DNA of 64,000 bases, from positions 40,518,341 through 40,582,340 of the forward strand of contig CAMTDV010000012.1 in assembly GCA_947069175.1 (NCBI GenBank), in the 5' to 3' direction. How positions within the stretch are numbered: the first letter of the stretch is position 1; the number at the start of each line of letters is the position of its first letter. The notes under the pieces were generated by a model. It worked only from the letters and a program-made list of their open reading frames with translations, was not told the DNA's origin and made no database searches. The position numbers and the translations under genes were made by a program. This document shows, in pieces, positions 21,753 to 31,929 of the stretch. This stretch comes from Scalesia atractyloides. Lineage: Eukaryota > Streptophyta > Magnoliopsida > Asterales > Asteraceae.

Positions 21753-22432
21753 ATGGCACCGCAATCTGAGAATAGTTCTCAAGATGGTGAAAAGCTATGT
21801 ATCTTAGATGGCCCAGTCCCTACCGAGCCTGAAAGTAACACTACTGCTGCTCGCAAGGCACTTGAAAAGCATAATGAGAATGTCGTTGAGGTAGCCTACC
21901 TTATGCAAAGCTACCGTGTCTCCTGAACTTCAGAAGTACATGGAAGATAAAGATGCTTATGACATGATCTAGCGACTGAAAGGCCTGTTTCAGAAACAAG
22001 CCGGAAAGGAGCGATATGACACCATAAAATAGCTCATAAGCTGTAAAATGCTGGAAGGATCATGTGTCAGTACTCATGTGCTTAAGATGAAAGGATACAT
22101 TGACCAAATGAACAAACTTGGTTATCACCTGCAAGAAAAATTGCAGCGGACTTCATCGTGAACTCTTTCCTAGCTCATATGACCAGTTCATTATGAACTA
22201 TCATATGAATGCATGGGTAAAGACTGTGCCTGAGCTACATGGTATGCTCAAAACGGCCAAGATGAACATACCACATAAAACCAACCAAGTTCTAATGGTC
22301 AAGTCTGGTGGTGTTAAGAAGCCCAACAACAAGAAAAGAGATAATAAGAGCAAAGGCAAGAGAAAGGTTGTTGTTGCTGCCAGATATGCCACCAACAACG
22401 TTCTGGCCAAGCTGAAAATGAACAATGGCTAA
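21753..22432 (+). pseudogene. copia gag remnant
   Basis: An ATG at 21753 opens MAPQSENSSQDGEK and is soon lost to frameshifts and stops. Later fragments (ALEKHNENVV; then from 22118 a stretch with YDQFIMNYHM and a Lys/Arg-rich tail with NNKKRDNKSKGKRK) fit the capsid and nucleocapsid parts of copia gag. No intact CCHC zinc knuckle is seen. Confidence 0.75.
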
Positions 22433-22489
22433 TATCATTGGTACTTCTTCTAGTATTCTCATTTATGTTATTAAACTTTTCACTGTTTC

Positions 22490-22990
22490 TAGCAACACAT
22501 GGGTATTTGATACTAGAAGTGGTTATCACATCGTTAATGTCTTGCAAGAACCTGAAAAGTGGAAGAAACTGAAACAAGGCGATATGGAATTCATAGTTGA
22601 TGATGGAAAGAGAGTTCCAGTTCTGGCAACTGGAACATTTTGTTTTTCATGTCCTTCTGGCCTTGTAGTTACTTTAAATAACTGTTTGTTTGCATCTGGT
22701 TTAATCAGAAACACTATTTCAGTTTCTTCACTGTTTGAACAAGGATTCAAGTACGTTCTAATGGAATTTCCATTTCTACCTACTTGAAGAATGTCTTTTA
22801 TTTTGAGGCTAGTCCTCGAAGTGGTATTGGTGTTCAAATAAATAATAACATATATCATCTTTCTAAGCGTAACAAAGCTGGTATAAATGAAACGTAATTT
22901 TGTCATTGTAGACTTGGCCACATTAGTAAGACACGCATAAAATAGGTCCAGTCTGAGGAGATTCTTGAATCCGCTAGACAGGACTCCTTT
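22490..22990 (+). pseudogene. copia protease and pre-integrase remnant
   Basis: WVFDTRSGYHI marks the aspartic protease active site; the usual DTG or DSG triad here reads DTR, so the catalytic motif is altered. It is followed by VDDGKRVPVLATGTF and CLFASGLIRNTISVSSL, the typical spacing to the pre-integrase domain near 22850 (HLSKRNK block). Confidence 0.8.
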
Positions 22991-23079
22991 GATGATTGGG
23001 AATCTTGCTTAGCTGGAAAACTCACAAAGCACCCCTTCACCGGTGTTGGTGAATGGGCCAATGGTCTTCTAGTACTCAC

Positions 23080-23650
23080 TAACACTGATGTATGTGGCCC
23101 TTGCAGAACCATGACTAGAAACCATGAAGGATACTTCGTTACTTTTATCGACGATTATAGTCGATATGCTTATGTTTATATTATGAAACATAAGCATGAA
23201 ACTTTTGAAAAGTTCAAAGAATTTCAAAACGAAGTAGTAAACCAGCTTACTAGAAAGATTAAAGTACTTGATACGATCGAGTTGGTGAATACCTTAGCTT
23301 GAAATTTCTCGATCATCTAAAGGAACGTGGAATAGTTTCACAACCCACTCCACCAACCACACCCCAACTTAATGGCGTGAGTGAAAGGAGAAATCGAACC
23401 CTACTTAATATGGTTCGATCGATGATGTGTAGAATTAACTTGCCTCACTTATTTTGAAGTCATGCTCTTATGATCGTTGCCCGCATTGTCAATTCAGCTC
23501 CGACTAAAAGGGTAAACAAAACACCATATGAGATATGGCATGGGCGTAAACCCGATTTGGAATACCTTAGAGTATGGGGATATTAAGCATACATCACAAG
23601 TGATTCTGATGATAAGCCCGATCTTCGAGGGGAAAAGTAGTTTTCGTCAG
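23080..23650 (+). pseudogene. copia integrase core remnant
   Basis: FVTFIDDYSRYAYVYIMKHK carries the first catalytic Asp. The second Asp region (usually SDRGGEY) is damaged at 23267-23290. LNGVSERRNRTLLNMVRSM (about 23370) carries the Glu, and RVNKTPYEIWHGRKP follows. A stop interrupts near 23455 and several frame changes are present. Confidence 0.85.
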
Positions 23651-23989
23651 ATACTATAAAAGGTGAATATTATTTCTACCATCCTAATGCAAATGTGATT
23701 TCCATCAAACAGAAGGGACACTTTCTCGAGGAAAAACTCCTTAATCGAGAAACTGGAAATAATATTGTTGGTCTTGAAGAAATTTGAGAACCACAAACAA
23801 CCGCTAATGACGCCGGACCGTCTGATCAACAAGTAGTTGTTGCCTATGAATCAGACATAAACACAAACGTTCGTGGAAGTAGGAGAATTCACAAAGAACC
23901 TGATAGATACCCTTGGCATCTAAATGGTCCTGAAGTCTTATTAGTAGCTGAGTCTAATGACGAACCTGCTAACTACAAATCTGCTATCT

Positions 23990-24690
23990 CAGATCCAGAA
24001 TCTGGGAAATGGCAAGAAGCCATGAACGTCGAGATGCAATCTATGCATAACAATCAAGTATGGGACTTGGTTAAGCTACCCCCCGATTGTCGGGCAGTAG
24101 GGAGCAAATGGATTTTCAAGAGAAAAACGATATGCATGGAAATGTCCACACCTATAAATCACGGCTAATTGTGAAGGGTTTCACTCAAACTCAAGGTATT
24201 GACTTTGATGAGACCTGCGCGCCCGTTGGTATGATTAAATCAATCAGGATATTGCTTGCTATAGCTCCGTACTATGATTACGAAATACGGCAAATGGATG
24301 TCAAAACCACTTTTCTTAATGGACATCTCTCTGAAGATGTCTATATGGTTCAGCCTGAAGGTTTTGTCGATCCTAAATATCCAACTAAGGTGTGCAAACT
24401 AAATAAGTCCATTTATGGACTCAAGCAAGCATCTCATGGCTGGAATCTTCGTTTTGACCAGAAGATCAAAGAGTTTGGTTTTTGTCAAGAATGAAGATGA
24501 GCCTTGTGTTTACAGAAAGGCAAGTGGGAGCACCATATCATTCCCTCATCCTGTATGTAGATGATATACTAATCATTGGAAACAAATCCCTATGCTTAAC
24601 AAGGTTAAGCACTGTTTGGATCTTGCTTTGCAATGAAAGATCTTGGAGAAGCTGCTTACATTCTGGGAAACAAGATCTATAGAGATAGAT
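23990..24690 (+). pseudogene. copia reverse transcriptase remnant
   Basis: Reads W.EAM..EM.SM..N.VWDLV, then GSKWIFKRK, KSRLIVKGFTQTQGIDFDET, DVKTTFLNGHL, YMVQPEGFVDP and KLNKSIYGLKQAS. LYVDDILIIGN (about 24550) is the catalytic YVDD box. A frame change separates the YVDD part from the upstream ORF. Confidence 0.9.
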
Positions 24691-25355
24691 CTAAGCGGCT
24701 TCTAGGGCTAAGTCAAAGTACGGACATAGACAAAATGATGACACGCTTTGAGATGGAAAACTCCAAGAAAGGAGGTGTTCTTATGACTAAAGGAACCGTG
24801 TTGAACAAATCGCAATCTCCTTCAACGGACATTGAATTAAGCAAATGGAAGCAGTTTCATATGCTTCAGCGACTGGTTCTATCATGTATGCTATGTAATG
24901 TACTAGACCTGACGTCGAACATTCTGAGGTACTTGAGAAGAACCAAAGATATGTTCTTGGTGATTGGAAGAATGGAAGAAGAGCTCACTGTAAGGTGTTA
25001 CACTGATGCTAGCTTCCAAAGTGATCGAGATGATTCTCGCTCACAATTAGAATTCGTATTCACTCTCAATGGATGAGCTGTTCGTCGGAAAAGCTCCAAA
25101 CAGAGTGTAGTGGCGGATTTAACCACTAAATCCGAATATATTGCTGCATCGGATGCTGCAAAAGAAACTGCTTGGATGAAGGAGTTCATCACCGACCTTA
25201 ATGTGGTTTCAAGTATTCAGAAACCAATTGAGGTGTTCTGTGATAACACAGGAGCCATTGCTCAAACCAAGGAGCTCAGATCTCATCACATGACCAAGCA
25301 CATTCTAAGGAAGTTCCACTATATACGGGAATACTGGAACGATGAGACATCATAA
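24633..25355 (+). pseudogene. copia RT thumb and RNase H remnant
   Basis: MKDLGEAAYILG opens the thumb. Later CYTDASFQSD carries an RNase H Asp, followed after a stop by TTKSEYIAASDAAKETAW and FCDNTGAIAQTKE, ending in HHMTKHI. The order is that of copia RNase H; the reading frame is broken at about 25075. Confidence 0.88.
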
Positions 25356-26316
25356 TAAGCAAAGTAGACACAGATCAAAACCTAGCAGACCCGTTCACTA
25401 AACCGATGACTCAGGACAAGCATGACTAACATAGGAATGCTATCGGTCTTAGATTAGCTAGCCATTTGTTTTGATTTAGTATTTGGATGTATGAACATTC
25501 AAACAGTTGTACCTTTTGAATTCACCTTTGATTTACCGGTTAAAGGCAAAGTTGAATCTTACAACTGTGTTCGATTTTAATACGTTTAATCCATGAATCT
25601 TGTATTCTAAATTATCCGTAGTCGGTCAGTCTCGTGGGAACGACTCTGAATTAAGACTATTCTGACTTTGGACTCAAGGAGTTGACTTCCAAACTCACAG
25701 ACCTCATATGAATGACGTTAGATGTAACTCGCATCAAATCATCTTCATGGATCTTAGTCATAAGATGTATTTGATTTTGGTATACTCATTTAGTATCCTC
25801 TGACCTGAGATACATACTAGAACTGTCGTTTACTAAAGGCTATTCTTTGATCAGTGTCAACCGATGTCGCGTAATTGCTAGTCGTAAAGGCATTGGTTGG
25901 GAGTAGTTCTGAAGTTCAGTGGGAGTTGTATGTAGTCAAGATGGGATTCTGTACTCTTACAATATATGTAACAGTTCGACATCTGGGCGCCCTCGTTGAT
26001 TCAAACTGGTGAAGTGTAAAGCCTTACCCAAACTTACTATGTTTGATTGGACCACTTTGATTCATGAACGAGAACGATAATGATTGAACACCATGTGAGA
26101 TTGAATCTGATCCATGTCTCATTATTCAATTGATGTCTTTTACAGAAAGGATAAATGACGATGATTACCATAAGTTATTGTCTTCAAGTAGCAAGCTGTT
26201 GCTGAAGGGAAGATACCTTGGTTAGTGACTTTAAAGTATCATGACCTGTTGGGAGCAGCTATGTGTAGCTAGAGCACCGCTGGCTGTCTGCGTTGAGATC
26301 TTATCAGAGACCGTCC
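25356..26316 (+). other. copia 3' non-coding region
   Basis: About 0.96 kb between the RNase H stop and the polypurine tract. No recognisable domain beyond short decayed traces of the pol C-terminus (DPFTKPM near 25390). Confidence 0.6.
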
Positions 26317-26326
26317 AAGTGGGAGC
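26317..26326 (+). other. Polypurine tract of the copia element
   Basis: AAGTGGGAGC lies immediately before the 3' LTR start TGTTAGAAATT. Confidence 0.75.
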
Positions 26327-27287
26327 TGTTAGAAATTTATGTCCGGTTCGATAAGTCATCGCTACCGACCGGGTCTTGACCCGTAAGAGTTACACCGTGG
26401 GCAACGAATTTAAATCCACTTAACTAGTTTAACTGGTAATTACGACAATATACGAAACGGATCATAATTATATTTATGATCATGAGCGGGATTATTGTTG
26501 CGGGTATTAACTGAGAGATGGGTACATGGAACGAGTAAGACGAGAAAGCTCACCCTACGCCACTTGTTGCGCATGAACCTTTGCTGCGCCACATGTCGCA
26601 CATGCATCCATCTACCGCCACTTGTTGCGCACCAAACTCTTGGCCAATTGCAACACATGCACTACGCATGTGTGCCACTTGGCAAGCATGCATAGACCTC
26701 TCAACACTTGTCCAAATTCTCATGCATGACCGCCATGTGTTGCACATGCATGAGGCTTCAAGTCTTATATAAAAGGGTGTGGGTCTTGCATTTGGTGTGG
26801 TTGAAAGAACTAGCAAAAACTCGCATAACACACACACACCCACAATCGGCCGAACCGCCGTTTGCCGCCGCCGTCGGAACCGCCAGGTGCCGCCGCCACC
26901 GGAATCGCCAGGTACCGCTGCTGCCCCATCGCCGCCGTCGCCGCTCCACCATTGTCGGCCTCTACGCCGCCGATAACGCCGGCCACCGCCGCCGCTACTC
27001 GGGCTATACCCGCGTACGTTTGTTCATTCACTAGAATGTGTTCGTTGAACCTCGGTGTCTCGGCCGGTTAGTCATTAACCGAGGTATATCTTTCTCATCG
27101 GTAGTTAGATGTTATTATTATTGTGCTCGTATTTGCATATAACCGGATCCTGTTGGGTTTCGTTTATTGTTGATCACTCATTTATTTCCGCTGCGTTTTA
27201 TTAATTAACTCGCTTAATTAATTTACCATTATTTATTGAACCGGGTTTTTGATAATAAAATTATAAATGATCACTATGGAAACCCAA
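26327..27287 (+). repeat. 3' LTR of the copia element
   Basis: Collinear with the 5' LTR throughout, including the TATA box (about 26766) and the CCG-rich island (about 26860-26995). Ends ACCCAA, lacking the terminal CA; EXO1 exon 2 and its splice acceptor follow at once (27288-27300). Confidence 0.9.
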
Positions 27288-27446
27288 TGCCCACCTGTAA
27301 AAATAAAACAAACAAACAATTAGCAAGAAATAGAGTATCCCAAATCAATTAGTATAGATTGCACGCACGCGTTTGTGTGCATATTTCTTGATGTGAATGG
27401 GCTCAACGTAGGGTTTCATGAATCTGAGAAGATCTTTGATCCCCAT

Positions 27447-27858
27447 TTGCTGTTTGAATCTTCGATGGGTCGATTGGATGGGGAAGAATTACTGCGAGGA
27501 TAGGTTGGATCTCAAACTTTTGTACGGCCTCTTTTTTTTTTTTTTTACCGCGAAAGAGTGTTTTGAAATATTTGAGGGAAAGCCTCCCGCTACTGCCCAG
27601 ATGTTTATGCATTTTGGGTAAATTATAGGTTTGGTTCCAATCGCATACTGTCATTTCCTCCTTATATTTACACTTTCCATTAAATAATACTTTTTTTATA
27701 TTTTTTTACTAATCATACATTTCCTTCCATTAAATAGTACTTTTTTATATTTTTTTACTAATCATACATTTCCTGTCAAAAAATTAATTTATCTTGATAC
27801 TCAATGTATTTTGATTTATCAGTGACCATTTCAATTATTATTATTATTATTATTATTA

Positions 27859-27889
<31 letters not shown>

Positions 27890-28190
27890 GTAATATTCAA
27901 TGTACTTTGATTTCATCAGTGACCATTTCAAATATTATTATTATATTATATTATTATTTATTTATTTTTAATTATATATTTATTATATATTATTATGTAT
28001 ATTTACACAAACCTCTTTATGAATTGTAATCAATTATTACTAGCATTAGCTTTAGTTTTTTAAGTTTTTATTTGAACTCCTCCTCAAATAAGAGAGGATG
28101 TATTAAAATATAAAAAAGCATGGATAGTAGTAATGAAACAGAATGTTTTAACTTAAGTTTTTTAAGTTTTTGAGTTTGTTACATATACAG
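27447..28190. other. EXO1 5' flank with AT-rich tandem duplications
   Basis: Upstream of the EXO1 start codon (- strand). Close to the gene is a T-rich leader with a T18-type run at about 27529-27546. Farther out a 53-bp unit is tandemly duplicated (27671-27772; TTCCATTAAATA...TTTTTTTACTAATCATACA). ATT microsatellites lie at 27834-27885 and 27937-27960 within a second direct duplication built on CAATGTA(T/C)TTTGATTT. No coding sequence. Confidence 0.65.
27548..27555 (-). promoter_or_regulatory. Candidate E2F site upstream of EXO1
   Basis: TTTCGCGG on the - strand, about 102 bp upstream of the EXO1 ATG, fits the E2F consensus TTTSSCGS. Plant replication and repair genes are often E2F-controlled, so the position is plausible. 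A single 8-bp match is weak evidence. Confidence 0.4.
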
Positions 28191-29510
28191 TTTTTATGGT
28201 TTATTGAAACTAACACCTTTAGTTATTAATTTATTCTTTTAACAGGTTCAGATTTTATGGTTTTGATTTTGTAACACCTTTGAGTATTAAGGCTAATTGC
28301 CATTAATTTTTCTGTTAAATCAAAGTAAAATGACTAAACTACCCTTATATAATTTTTCGTTAGTACTTAAAGGTGTTACCTGTCACACCCTGACCCGCAG
28401 CGGAAATGATAGCCGGGGCATGATTGGGTTTTCATCAAAGCTCATGACATTTACTATTATCAAATTTCATATTTATTATTACAAATTAAAAGGGAAAATT
28501 CCAATAAACACATAAACCATACAAGCACCAAATGTTCTAAACAAAACATTCAAATAATGCTTTATTTATCTTCTAAGGCCCAATCCTATGTGTTCCCTGC
28601 TTCAACCTGTTCACCTGTATCATGTGTAAAAATAGAGGTTTGGGTCAACAAAAGTTGGCGAGTGAATTCCGTTTAAATATTTGAAAGAAAAGATATGTTG
28701 ATTAATTTAAATATAAAAATGTGCATAAACCAAATATGAGCAAACGTATAAGCAAACAATTCACAAACCGCATAAGCATCTAGCAATGTACACATGAGTA
28801 TGATAAATGATAAACTGTGAGATCAAGGCTCAATCAAACGGAGCTGATCTAATGAGGCACGCGATGCTCAACTCGTATCCAACGAGGAACTGATGGGCCT
28901 AATGTGAATGATTGCACTGAAATGAGAAAATAAATAATGAGCTGTGAGATCAAGGCTCAATCAAACGGAGCCGATCTAATGAGGCACGCGATGCTCAACT
29001 CATATCCAACGAGGAGCTGATGGGCCTAATGTGACAGCTTGACTGCATTGATAAAGTATAACCACATATAGCAAATAAACAAAATATCACATATCACGTC
29101 AGTTCACATAATGGTAATAGTACAAATATTTGAAAAAAATATTTAAATGAAACGACACATGATACACCCCAAAACATAAATAAAAAGGGAAAGTTTGTAA
29201 GAATTCACTCACAATGGGTGTGTTTTCTTGAATTGGTGATGAATGCGCATGATTTAAGATTCAGCCGACGAGAAAACTAACCTAAATAAACACGTATTAA
29301 TTTGGTAAATATATTTCTTTTGTTTGAAATTAATATTTTTATTTTAGGACTTTTATTAGACTTTTAAGACAATTTATGTTGTGTTTATTACAATATTTAT
29401 TGCTTAAAAAGTCTTGTGTTAAAGATTTTTAGAGAAAAGAAAAGAATTATTAAAAAAAATATACCCCTTTCAAGGGGTCGAACCGGTCAAAAATGTGGTT
29501 TTTGGCAGCG

Positions 29511-29578
29511 TGTAAGAATCGAACTCGTGGCCTCTTGTTTAAGTGCACGCAGCTCTACCGACTAAGCTACGTGTCTAA
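29511..29578 (-). repeat. tRNA-like module 1
   Basis: On the - strand TAGCTTAGTCGG (29558-29569) matches the polymerase III A-box consensus at every position. AGTTCGATTCT (29515-29525) is a near B box, about 32 bases downstream. The arms do not fold into a convincing complete cloverleaf, so this is a tRNA-derived module and not a tRNA gene. Confidence 0.65.
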
Positions 29579-29671
29579 CCCGAAATAATTTGAATTTTAA
29601 TCACATATATATACTAACTGAGTTAAATTATATTTTGGTTTTATTTTATAAAGGTTTTATTTATTTCAGAA

Positions 29672-29742
29672 CGCATATAACCGTGCTCAGACGCGACCTC
29701 TGACTTGTGTTGCACAAACCCTACCAACTGGGCTGTGTGACT
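29672..29742 (-). repeat. tRNA-like module 2
   Basis: CAGCCCAGTTGG on the - strand (29724-29735) is an A box lying exactly 166 bp from that of module 1. The B-box region (near 29690, AGGTCGCGTCTG) is more decayed. Flanked by the same CACATATATATACT spacer seen beside module 1. Confidence 0.55.
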
Positions 29743-29835
29743 AATCCGATATAAACTAAATTTTATTACATATATATACTTACTCGATTAAATCATGATT
29801 TTGTTTATTTAAAAAGGTTTATAATATGAGCGGAT

Positions 29836-29910
29836 CGTTGCACATAAAGAGACTCGAACCCGGGTACTCTTGTTTGTAATGCACACAGTCCACCACTAGA
29901 CTGCGTGTCT
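29836..29910 (-). repeat. tRNA-like module 3
   Basis: A-box-like GCAGTCTAGTGG (29892-29903, - strand), another 166-bp step along, and a good B box GGTTCGAGTCTC (29849-29860). Shares ACACG(C/T)AG and CAAGAG with module 1. Confidence 0.65.
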
Positions 29911-30499
29911 AACCTGGTTTAATCTAAGATTTTAATTATATTAATATACTAACTCGACTTCATCATCCTCATGTTTAAACCCACTGAACAGAACCCGATT
30001 AGATAAACTTGTGGACTGGTTTGTTTTGTATTAACCGGTCATAAGGTAATTAAAAAGAAAACAAAATTCAAATGATTGTACTGAAATGAAGATGCTTGAT
30101 TCCCCCGGCGATGTCTCCAGCGATAGCAAGAAAATTCCGGCGAGTGTATAAATCAAAGACAAAGAGTTTGCAAAGTGTTTTGGAAAGTATGTGTGTGTGT
30201 TCTAAACAAGTCCAAGCTCTCAATTTATAGTTGATGAAGGTAGCATTTCTCAATTTGGTTTCGGTCAAAGCAGTTAATGCCGCAATGATTGTGTGACCGT
30301 TTTATGAATTGATGATTTCACTGATTGACTCGCGTTTATGATTAGAAGCAGTTACAAAGGGGTTAATTCGAGGAACAAAACAGAATTTGATGCCTTGATG
30401 ATTTCAGTCGTTTCTTGGGCGGGTGTTTGGGTTTTGATTTACAGGAAGTTGCACCGAAATAAAAGTTATTTATTTTGGGTTTGTTTCAGATATGTGTGT

Positions 30500-30570
30500 G
30501 TGGTGTAGTGATGTGTTGTATGCATTGTTTGGGTGGAGACCCGGGTTCGATACCCGCGGTCTTCGCTTTT
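30500..30570 (+). repeat. tRNA-like module 4
   Basis: On the + strand GGTGTAGTGATGTG is a weak A box and GGGTTCGATACC (30543-30554) a perfect-type B box. It lies about 0.6 kb from the phased array and in the opposite orientation. Confidence 0.5.
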
Positions 30571-30982
30571 ATTATTATTATTGTTTTTATTAATTATATA
30601 TTCTTTTTTATTAACATTTATTATTTTACTTTATTATTTTATTTAATATTAATTAAATACTAATAACAATATAACAAATTTTGAAATTTTAACATAAATG
30701 CGTACGAACATCATACGTATCTTTGAATTACAAAACGGAGCGTGTTTTATAACCCGTTTTTTGTCAGATATTAAACCATAAGAACAATCTGTGTAATTAA
30801 CTCTAAAAAATATAAGTACTCATTATGTTTATAAACGATAATATTATAAAATATGCTTCATGCATAAAAATATTTAATAATTATATTTCTAATATTAATA
30901 TACATACAATTACCAAACGTCTATTATGAGAGACAACATTATAGTAGGGACAATGTTTATTTTTTTTTACTATTTTTTTATA

Positions 30983-31929
30983 GAGTAAATTGCACAAAAC
31001 ATCATTTATGTTTCCTCAAACTTGCAGGTTCCAGCCTTAATGTTTAAAAGTTGCTAAAAACAGCCTTTAAGTTTATTTTTGTTGCGGGGTTCAATCCTTT
31101 ACAGCTAACCACGTTATTTTCTTCAGTTAAGTTCCCTCACATGCATAACATGTGAGGGTATATTCGTCATTTTGGTTGATCTTCCACCCACGTCAATTAT
31201 AAGAAAAAAGAATATTTAAGGTTTAACCTATTTTAAAAAAATTCTAACCGCAGGGGACTAATGTGCAATAAAACAAACTTTTAAAAACCAAACACCCTAT
31301 TTTCCGGTCTTCTTCTCCGGCGACTTCGCCGGATTCAGACGAACCCGGAATTAAGATAGGAATCTTGTTAAGCTAGCCCACTAAGCTGTAAAGATTAACA
31401 TAGATTTTGATCATGCCAATCAAACTCTTCAGGATTATCACCAGTTGGAAGAATTGGCGCCTTATTCGCATCAGACGGAAACGACAAACGACTCTTCAAC
31501 CCTAGATACCTCTCACGGAAATCCGATGCCGTCAAATCAGAGAACTTCGTAACACCGTGTTCAGTAGTCGGATCCAGCAACTGGTGACGCTTAGGACGCC
31601 GCATGTTAGACTTAAACACTATCAAACGGTAATCGTGCTCCTCTGTAGTCGCGTACGTTTTACCAAACTTTGTTTAAACTAGGTTAAAACTTAAATATTC
31701 TTTTTTTTTTTTATAATTGAAGTGGGTGGAAGATCAACCAAAATGAGGAGTATATCCTCACATGTTATGCATGTGAAGGAACTTAACTGAAGAAAATAAC
31801 GTGGTTAGCTGTAAAGGATTGAACCCGCAACAAAAATAAACTTAAAGGCTGTTTTTAGCAACTTTTAAACATTAAGGCTGGAACCTGCAAGTTTGAGGAA
31901 ACATAAAGGATGTTTTGTGCAATTTACTC
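30983..31929. mobile_element. Pack-MULE (Mutator-like element with captured gene fragment), 947 bp
   Basis: Terminal inverted repeats of about 248 bp (30983-31230 and 31682-31929), beginning GAGTAAATTGCACAAAACAT, differ at only about ten positions by eye. The perfect 9-bp target duplication TTTTTTATA (30974-30982 and 31930-31938) is diagnostic of Mutator-like elements. There is no transposase; the interior holds a protease gene fragment. High repeat identity indicates a recent insertion, and it sits inside the older foldback arm. Confidence 0.93.
31392..31672 (-). pseudogene. Captured fragment of an RD19-type cysteine protease gene
   Basis: Reads on the - strand KFGKTYATTEEHDYRL (31670 downwards), VFKSNMRRPKRHQLLDPT, HGVTKFSDLTASDFR, then PEEFDWHD and a stop at 31395. 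This is the inhibitory prodomain and the first residues of the mature enzyme of RD19/cathepsin-F-like papain proteases. The catalytic Cys, His and Asn are absent, as are the signal peptide and start. The open frame is uninterrupted over about 90 codons, matching recent capture. Flanking interior sequence (31290-31390) with CCGGCGACTTCGCCGG may come from the same donor. Confidence 0.85.

Larger units (their letters stand above)
19322..27287 (+). mobile_element. Ty1/copia retrotransposon inserted in EXO1 exon 2
   Basis: Complete but dead element of 7966 bp, opposite in orientation to EXO1. Order: 5' LTR 19322-20286, primer site, about 1.45 kb leader, gag, protease, integrase, RT, RNase H, polypurine tract, 3' LTR 26327-27287. 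This protease-integrase-RT order defines Ty1/copia. Every domain has stops or frameshifts. About 12 substitutions are seen by eye in the first 330 aligned LTR bases, so roughly 3-4% divergence; that would place insertion on the order of a million years ago with usual plant rates (inference). The 3' LTR lacks the terminal CA present in the 5' copy, and no 5-bp target duplication is left, so the borders have been altered since insertion. Confidence 0.93.
15136..27446 (-). pseudogene. EXO1: EXONUCLEASE 1 (XPG/Rad2 family), interrupted by a copia element
   Basis: 5'-3' exonuclease and flap nuclease of mismatch repair and recombination, nuclear. Exons (- strand): 27446-27369, 27294-27288 plus 19321-19298 (one exon split by the insertion), 18375-18201, 18123-18045, 17534-17490, 17418-17267, 16977-16863, 16621-16521, 16441-16344, 16279-16188, 15700-15136. 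The first exon begins MGIKDLLRFMKPYVEPIHIK. Then come YSCSMELCLN, VLVFDGGNIPCK, VISEDSDLLAYG, the helix-hairpin-helix block GCDFLPSVPGIGIAKAH, and a Ser/Lys-rich tail ending ILNFFSRV. Coding length would be about 512 residues, similar to a plant EXO1 paralogue. Exon 2, carrying the catalytic Asp of the VGIDTYSW motif, is split by the Ty1/copia element. One-base deletions also break exon 6 (near 17366-17371, in the catalytic YEADAQ motif) and exon 10 (near 16227-16233). Splice phases fit perfectly once these are allowed for, so the exon model is secure and the copy is non-functional as assembled. Confidence 0.9.
28381..30766. mobile_element. LTR-like block (possible solo LTR), 2.4 kb
   Basis: Starts TGTCACACCCTGACCC, a common start of Ty3/gypsy LTRs in plants, and ends TTTTTTGTCA where the foldback arm resumes. 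Contains a 125-bp direct repeat (about 28815-28915 and 28938-29035, built on GAGATCAAGGCTCAATCAAA and GAGGCACGCGATGCTCAACT), an AGTGAATTCCG/GAATTCACT pair and four tRNA-like modules. No gag or pol. No matching 5-bp target duplication is visible (TTACC against GATAT), so solo-LTR status is inferred from its ends and from the interrupted foldback arm. Confidence 0.6.

Noticed and set aside
29511..30570. Functional tRNA genes
   Set aside because: A and B boxes are good in several modules, but I cannot fold a full cloverleaf with a proper anticodon arm and acceptor stem, and the modules sit inside a repeated block.
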